Positions 59,820-64,000 of a stretch of 64,000 bases of DNA are shown in pieces (positions within the stretch are counted from its first letter, which is position 1; each line of letters opens with the position of its first letter). The translations under genes and the position numbers were made by a program. The notes beneath the pieces are model-generated. The model did no database searches. It worked only from the letters and a program-made list of their open reading frames with translations, and had not been told where the DNA came from. Source of the stretch: SZUA-318 sp964412015 (GTDB lineage: Bacteria; Gemmatimonadota; Gemmatimonadetes; Longimicrobiales; Gaopeijiaceae); NCBI GenBank assembly GCA_964412015.1, contig CAYPMO010000017.1:1-64000 (forward strand), in the 5' to 3' direction.

Positions 59820-60677
59820 TCACTTCCTCCAACGCTGCCACCACGAGCCCTTGCTCCCCTCGGGAGCGGCGGGCTCGTCCGCGCCGGCGTCCTCGGCTGT
59901 CGGAGGCGGCTCCGGCGTAGGCGGATCGAACTCGATCGGCATCGTGCCTTGCGCCTGCTCCCGAGGGACCTGTCCGAACTCCGCGATGACGACGGAGATG
60001 TTGTCGTCGCTGCCCCGCTCGTAGGCCTCGGCCACGAGCGTCTGCGCCGCGCCCTTGGGACCGCCCGAGCGCGCGAAGATGCCTCGGATGTCAGAGTCCT
60101 CCATCGCCTTGTACAGCCCGTCGGAGCAGAGCAGGAACGCCGTGTCGTTCTCGACCGTGAACGGCCCGAAGACGTCCACCTCCACGGTCGTGTCGGTCCC
60201 GATCGCGCGGGTGAGCGCGTCGCGCCACTGAGAGGCCGTCGCCTCCTCCTCGGATTGGCCGCGCTTGATCGCCTCGGCGACGAACGAGTGGTCCTGCGTG
60301 ATCCGCTCGATCCCGCCCGCCGTGATGCGGTAGCCCCGGCTGTCCCCCACGTTCGCCACCAGATATCGGTCACCGTCGACGACGACGGCGACCAGCGTGC
60401 AGCCCATGCCCTGCTTGCCGGGCTCCTTGGACCGGTCGTGCACCTGCTGGTTCGCGAGCCGGAACGCCTCTCCGAGCTCGATGCCCGCCTCGAGCGAAGC
60501 CTTCAGCGTCTCGAGCGCGAGCGCGCTCGCCACCTCTCCGGCCGCGTGGCCGCCCATGCCGTCGGCCACCGCCACGAGGATCCGCCCGTCGGAAAGGGCG
60601 TCCGAGTAGATCGAGTCCTCCTGATAGGGACGGCGCCCCGGGATGGAGTGCTGAGCCAGACGAGGGCGTTCCACCAT
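59820..60677 (-). CDS. PP2C-family Ser/Thr protein phosphatase
   Basis: A 285-residue Mg/Mn-dependent phosphatase that should remove the marks set by the nearby kinase. PP2C motifs are complete: RRPYQEDSIYSD, LVAVADGMGGHAAGEVASA, ANVGDSRGYRITAGG, LLCSDGLYKAMED and GSDDNISVVIAEFG. A Pro- and Glu-rich tail ends in Trp/Arg residues (GSWWQRWRK). The ATG at 60677 was chosen over GTG at 60683 because GAGG lies about 6 nt upstream of it. A promoter-like element is at 60739-60767. Confidence 0.95.
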   Translation of the reverse strand: MVERPRLAQHSIPGRRPYQEDSIYSDALSDGRILVAVADGMGGHAAGEVASALALETLKASLEAGIELGEAFRLANQQVHDRSKEPGKQGMGCTLVAVVVDGDRYLVANVGDSRGYRITAGGIERITQDHSFVAEAIKRGQSEEEATASQWRDALTRAIGTDTTVEVDVFGPFTVENDTAFLLCSDGLYKAMEDSDIRGIFARSGGPKGAAQTLVAEAYERGSDDNISVVIAEFGQVPREQAQGTMPIEFDPPTPEPPPTAEDAGADEPAAPEGSKGSWWQRWRK

Positions 60678-60738
60678 GGTCACTCCTCGGGAGTGGGGGG
60701 CGCGGCGTCGGACGGCGCCGTGGTCGCGTGCAGCCTAC

Positions 60739-60767
60739 AGATAAGCCCTCTCGAGGGTTCGGAGCAA
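60739..60767 (-). promoter_or_regulatory. Candidate promoter of the PP2C gene
   Basis: On the minus strand TTGCTC (60767-60762) and TTATCT (60744-60739) are exactly 17 bp apart. The spacer holds a small palindrome, CCCTCGAGAGGG. This is part of the 199-bp gap shared with the divergent serine hydrolase gene. Confidence 0.4.
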
Positions 60768-60876
60768 CCCACCCGATTCGGAGGGACGGCCGAGGGCTCC
60801 CCGGACACCGTCCGGTGCGGTGGAGGCGCCGCCTCGCCAGATTCCGGGGCGAACCTCGAGCCCGGGCAGGAACACG

Positions 60877-62244
60877 ATGCGCCCCATCACCGCTCTCCCC
60901 ATGCTACTGTTGTCATCCAGCCTCCTTTGCCACCCCGCAGCCACCCAGGAGCCCGCCGGGTTTTCGGCCGCGTGGAACCGAGTGGTCGCGACCTGGCGCG
61001 CGGACCTCGTGGAACAGGGCGTCGTGGGCGGCAGCCTCGGCCTGGTGCATGCCGGCCATCTCGTGCGGCTGGAAACGCATGGGAGCGCCGACCTCGCGAC
61101 GGATCGGCCGGTGGACCAGGAGACGATCTACCACTGGGCGTCCATCACCAAGACGTTCACCGCGATCGCGATCATGCAGCTGCGCGATCGCGGGCTGCTC
61201 TCGCTCGACGATCCGATCGTGCGATACGTCCCCGAGCTCCGCGACGTGCACAACCCGTTCGGATCCATGGAGGAGATCACGATCCGCCATCTCCTCTCAC
61301 ATTCGGCCGGCTTCCGGGCCGCGACCTGGCCGTGGAGCGAGGGCAAGCCGTGGGAGCCGTACGAGCCCACCGAGTGGAGCCAACTCGTGGCGATGATGCC
61401 CTACACGCGGATCCTCTTCGAGCCCGGCTCGAAGTACAGCTACTCGAATCCGGGGATCATCTTCCTGGGGCGCGTCATCGAGAAGGTGAGCGGCGACGTG
61501 TTCGAGGCGTACATGGAGAAGAACGTGTTCCGCCCCCTGGGAATGCGACGCACCTACTACGACCGGACCCCGTGGCATCTTCTCCCGTACCGCTCCAACC
61601 ACTACTTCGTGCGAGCCGGCACGCCGGAAGCGGGAGGGCTGGATTTCAACACGGGGATCACGGTGAGCAACGGCGGCCTCAACGCTCCCATCACCGACAT
61701 GGCCCGTTACCTGGGCTTCCTGATGGGGTCGCCTCCGGAGGACGTGGATGCCGACATGATCCTCGCGCGCCCGAGCCTCGAGGAGATGTGGCGCGCGGTC
61801 GTCCCGATCGGCGAGAGCGAGATCGGGGCGGAGAGCATGGGTCTTTGCTTCTTTCTGTACGACAGCGGGGGCCGGCGGCTCGTGGGCCATACGGGGACGC
61901 AGCGCGCGTTCTACTCGTTCTTCATCATGGATCCGCAGGCGAAGGTCGCGGCGATCGGGGCGTTCAACAGCGTCGGCACGAACCGTGAGCCTCCACGCAC
62001 GGACGAGTTGCGCATCCGCACGAGGGACCGCGTGGCGCGAGAGATCCTGTCGCTGTTCGGCCCGGCCCGATCAGCCGACCTTCCGGGTCGACTGCCCCGC
62101 GCGCTCCTCGAGGAGCTTCCGGTCGAAGGTTTGGGCCTCCCGGAGCCGCTGCACCTCGCCCGCCAGCGCCTCGACGCTCTCGGAGAGGTCCTGGATCTGC
62201 ATCCGGATTTCCTGCGGGCCGCCGTAACCCTGCTCCCCGCGTAG
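60877..62244 (+). CDS. Secreted serine hydrolase (beta-lactamase/S12 family)
   Basis: A 455-residue exported protein of the class C beta-lactamase/DD-peptidase family. After a signal peptide (cleavage near ATQEP) the catalytic SxxK is SITK (Ser89, Lys92), the YxN motif is YSN (Tyr189-Asn191), and HTG comes late (GHTGTQRAFYSFF). The ATG has AGGA about 7 nt upstream. The catalytic domain ends near residue 398 (DRVAREILSLFGPAR); the last 58 residues read antisense to the next gene and look unlike the family. The protein may really end earlier if a small change has removed its stop. Substrate unknown. Confidence 0.8.
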   Translation: MRPITALPMLLLSSSLLCHPAATQEPAGFSAAWNRVVATWRADLVEQGVVGGSLGLVHAGHLVRLETHGSADLATDRPVDQETIYHWASITKTFTAIAIMQLRDRGLLSLDDPIVRYVPELRDVHNPFGSMEEITIRHLLSHSAGFRAATWPWSEGKPWEPYEPTEWSQLVAMMPYTRILFEPGSKYSYSNPGIIFLGRVIEKVSGDVFEAYMEKNVFRPLGMRRTYYDRTPWHLLPYRSNHYFVRAGTPEAGGLDFNTGITVSNGGLNAPITDMARYLGFLMGSPPEDVDADMILARPSLEEMWRAVVPIGESEIGAESMGLCFFLYDSGGRRLVGHTGTQRAFYSFFIMDPQAKVAAIGAFNSVGTNREPPRTDELRIRTRDRVAREILSLFGPARSADLPGRLPRALLEELPVEGLGLPEPLHLARQRLDALGEVLDLHPDFLRAAVTLLPA

Positions 62245-62367
62245 CTGCGAGATGGCTTGCACGATCGGCTTCGTCGCGAACTTGGCCGTGAGCACGACGG
62301 TGAGCCCGGTCACGGGCACGAGCACGATCAGGATGCCGAAGATCGGGACGAGGAATTCGAGGCGCAT
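62071..62367 (-). CDS. Small membrane protein with coiled coil
   Basis: A 98-residue protein with one N-terminal membrane helix (EFLVPIFGILIVLVPVTGLT) then a heptad-like helix (IQDLSESVEALAGEVQRLRE) and a basic end. The plan resembles PspB or YtxH-type helpers, but no family call is secure. The ATG is followed at once by hydrophobic sequence. Its 3' 174 bp overlap the 3' end of the convergent serine hydrolase gene. The composition, with heptads and a clean membrane segment, supports a real gene. Confidence 0.65.
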   Translation of the reverse strand: MRLEFLVPIFGILIVLVPVTGLTVVLTAKFATKPIVQAISQLRGEQGYGGPQEIRMQIQDLSESVEALAGEVQRLREAQTFDRKLLEERAGQSTRKVG

Positions 62368-62471
62368 GGATACGCGGAGTTGAGGTTCGACCAGCCCTAC
62401 GTTGGCATGGTGCGGAGAGATTCGCACGGGCTTCCACGGACGGGCGGAGGGGCTCCGAAGTAGGCGAAGCG

Positions 62472-62501
62472 TTGACGAGGCGGCCCGGGGACGCGTAGTA
62501 A
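62472..62501 (+). promoter_or_regulatory. Candidate promoter of the GT2/TMTC-like gene pair
   Basis: TTGACG (62472-62477) and TAGTAA (62496-62501) are 18 bp apart, with the predicted start about 30 nt before the ATG at 62538. The -35 matches the consensus at five of six positions. Confidence 0.5.
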
Positions 62502-62537
62502 TGGGCCGCGACACCCCACGACCCGCACCGGCGACCC

Positions 62538-63437
62538 ATGTCCGCACCCGCAGAGAAGGTCGGCGACCGCCTGACCGTGGTCGTGCCGGCATTCAACGAG
62601 GACGAGGTATTGCCGGCGACCCTGCGCGAGCTGCGCGGCGTCTGCGACCCGCGCGGGTGGGCAATCGTCGTGGTGGACGATGGATCCTCGGATGACACGT
62701 CGGAGGTCGCACGCGCCGCCGGCGTGCGCGTCGCACGACACAAGGTACGCCGCGGCTACGGCGGCGCCGTCAAGACCGGGATCTCCCTGGCCCCCACGGG
62801 GCTGATCGCGACGTTCGACGCCGACGGCCAACACGACGCCCACGACCTGGTGGCGCTCGTCCAGATGCTTCGGGACCACGACGCCGACATGGTGACGGGA
62901 ATGAGACGGGGCGGGTCCGTCGGCGCATACCGTTCTCTCGGCAAGTGGATCATTCGACGGATCACGCGGATGCTCCTCCCGATCACCATCCAGGATCTGA
63001 ATACGGGCATCCGTGTCTTCGACGCCGCGTTGGGGCGGCGTTACGCCCCTCTGTTGCCCGATTCGCCGGCGCTCTGCGACGTGATGACCCTCCTCTTCAT
63101 AGCGGAGAAACACGTCGTCCTGGAATACCCCGTGTCGATGCGGGCGAGGGCGGGCGGCGTCAGCAAGATGTCCACGCGCACGGCGGTGGATACGGTGATC
63201 GAGATCCTCAACATCGTCACGCTCATCCATCCGTTGCGGATCTTCCTTCCGTTGTCCGCAGTCGCGGTGGTCTTCGGGGTCCTCTGGGGAATCCCCTACG
63301 TCTGGATGGGGCGAGGCGTCTCGGTAGGCTCGATGCTCGCCATCGTGACCGGCGTCATCCTGTTCGCCCTGGGCCTCCTGGCCGAACAGCTCGCCGCCAT
63401 CCGGAAGAGGCAGGCATCCGGGGAAACCGGACGATGA
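62538..63437 (+). CDS. GT2 polyprenyl-phosphate glycosyltransferase-like protein
   Basis: A 299-residue membrane-bound glycosyltransferase of the dolichol-phosphate mannose synthase type. The GT-A core has VVVPAFNEDEVLPATLREL, IVVVDDGSSDDTSEVARAAG and IATFDADGQHD with the metal-binding DxD. Then DLNTGIRVFDAALGRRY and SMRARAGGVSKM match the family. Two C-terminal membrane segments (IFLPLSAVAVVFGVLWGIPY, SMLAIVTGVILFALGLL) anchor it. It probably makes polyprenyl-phosphate sugar on the cytoplasmic face. ATG start with a promoter upstream; its stop overlaps the next start (ATGA), so the TMTC-like protein is the likely user. Confidence 0.9.
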   Translation: MSAPAEKVGDRLTVVVPAFNEDEVLPATLRELRGVCDPRGWAIVVVDDGSSDDTSEVARAAGVRVARHKVRRGYGGAVKTGISLAPTGLIATFDADGQHDAHDLVALVQMLRDHDADMVTGMRRGGSVGAYRSLGKWIIRRITRMLLPITIQDLNTGIRVFDAALGRRYAPLLPDSPALCDVMTLLFIAEKHVVLEYPVSMRARAGGVSKMSTRTAVDTVIEILNIVTLIHPLRIFLPLSAVAVVFGVLWGIPYVWMGRGVSVGSMLAIVTGVILFALGLLAEQLAAIRKRQASGETGR

Positions 63438-64000
63438 CCCGTCGTCCGGGCATCGAGAAGCGGTGGCCGTTCCCGGTCGCCGCGCTCACGGCCGCGGTCC
63501 TCGTCGCCGCCGCCTACGCCAACCACTTCCACAACTCGTTCCACTTCGACGACGCCCACGTCATCGAGGAGAACCTCGCGATCCGCTCCCTGTCCAACGT
63601 CCCGCGGTTCTTCGCGGACGCGAGCACGTTCAGCACGTTCGTGGACCACCAGACGTATCGGCCCCTCCTCTCCACGACGTACGCGCTGGACTACGAGCTG
63701 GCGGGCGGGCTCGAGCCGGAGGTCTTCCACGTCTCCCAGCTGCTGTTCCACGTCCTGGTCGGGCTCGGGGTCTTCCTTCTCGTCCGCAAGGCGGCAGACA
63801 TGGCGACGCCCGGGCCCGCCAATCGCTGGCTGGCGCTCGTGGCGGCGACGTGGTTCTGCATCCACACCGGGAACACGGAGACCGTCAACTACCTCTCCTC
63901 ACGGTCCGACATCCTCTCCACGCTCGGCGTCCTGGGCTCGTTCGCGGTCTACCTCTACCTGCCCGGATCGAGGCGCTCCCACCTGTACCTGATCCCGATG
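63434..64000 (+). CDS. TMTC-like polytopic membrane protein (partial, cut by window end)
   Basis: Only the first 189 residues are inside the window. They show a membrane helix (ALTAAVLVAAAYANHFHNSF) then HFDDAHVIEENLAIRSLSNV with the acidic DD motif of GT-C enzymes, TYRPLLSTTYALDYELAG, and NTETVNYLSSRSDILSTLGV, which match bacterial TMTC-like and tetratricopeptide-linked membrane proteins. Animal TMTC1-4 are O-mannosyltransferases. The ATG overlaps the GT2 stop (ATGA), so donor-making and donor-using enzymes are translated together. A C-terminal TPR region would be expected beyond the window. Confidence 0.78.
   Translation, partial: MTRRPGIEKRWPFPVAALTAAVLVAAAYANHFHNSFHFDDAHVIEENLAIRSLSNVPRFFADASTFSTFVDHQTYRPLLSTTYALDYELAGGLEPEVFHVSQLLFHVLVGLGVFLLVRKAADMATPGPANRWLALVAATWFCIHTGNTETVNYLSSRSDILSTLGVLGSFAVYLYLPGSRRSHLYLIPM

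Noticed and set aside
1..64000. CRISPR array, insertion sequence, prophage, integron or conjugation genes
   Set aside because: No regularly spaced repeats, transposase, integrase, relaxase or phage structural protein was seen in any frame.

Overview
The window is a gene-dense, very GC-rich bacterial chromosome segment. It has about 57 protein genes, one tRNA gene, and short intergenic gaps. There is no rRNA, CRISPR array, insertion sequence or phage gene. Several families point to Gemmatimonadota or a close relative such as Acidobacteriota: a PadR regulator paired with an ADOP-type orphan permease, a large secreted BNR/VPS10-like protein, a DUF2723 membrane protein, B12-dependent ribonucleotide reductase, a fused E1 alpha-beta 2-oxoacid dehydrogenase, and many lipoproteins and outer-membrane-type proteins. 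This placement is an inference from gene content; no marker gene was compared.

Layout. 1-8.4 kb: tRNA-Thr, then a minus-strand run read as ytxH-like, yihY, L,D-transpeptidase, smpB, amidase, TPR lipoprotein, pyrD, pyrF, cysS, most with stop/start overlaps. 8.4-12.5 kb: pgi and a metallo-beta-lactamase gene (minus), rnd (plus), and a DksA-like gene (minus) sharing a strong hairpin terminator with rnd. 12.7-18.9 kb: a YggX-like gene, a GT39-like membrane protein, a nitrilase, then padR with an ADOP permease. 18.9-25.6 kb: nrdJ with an elaborate leader, then a 1023-residue protein joining an HExxH peptidase, a propeller and an outer-membrane barrel, then an unknown membrane protein. 25.6-31.8 kb: a second GT39-like gene with murQ, then ggt and an ABC exporter. 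31.8-39.9 kb: ccdA, a cardiolipin-synthase-like gene, agmatinase, fur, an unknown gene, nrnA, a coaE-PHP fusion, dedA and two small unknown genes. 40-50 kb: a YyaL-like gene, fused E1, ndh, moeB-rhodanese, DUF2723 and a HEAT protein. 50-56 kb: the BNR/VPS10-like protein, a flavin-nucleotide-binding protein, a DinB-like protein and an M19 dipeptidase. 56-64 kb: a TPR lipoprotein, Ser/Thr kinase with PEGA domain, FHA protein, PP2C phosphatase, a serine hydrolase, a small membrane protein, a GT2 glycosyltransferase, and a TMTC-like gene cut by the window end.

Themes. Most of the content is housekeeping (pyrimidine, CoA, dNTP, Moco/sulfur and branched-chain metabolism) and cell-envelope work (amidase, L,D-transpeptidase, MurQ, lipoproteins). 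Two groupings suggest less-studied biology. One is a Ser/Thr phosphorylation module (kinase, FHA, PP2C). The other is a set of polytopic glycosyltransferase-like proteins (two GT39-like, one DUF2723, one GT2 plus TMTC-like pair), which could act in envelope or protein O-glycosylation. The most unusual single genes are the coaE-PHP fusion and the peptidase-propeller-barrel fusion. Minus-strand genes use ATGA, GTGA, TTGA or TGATG junctions very often, so translational coupling is probably general here.
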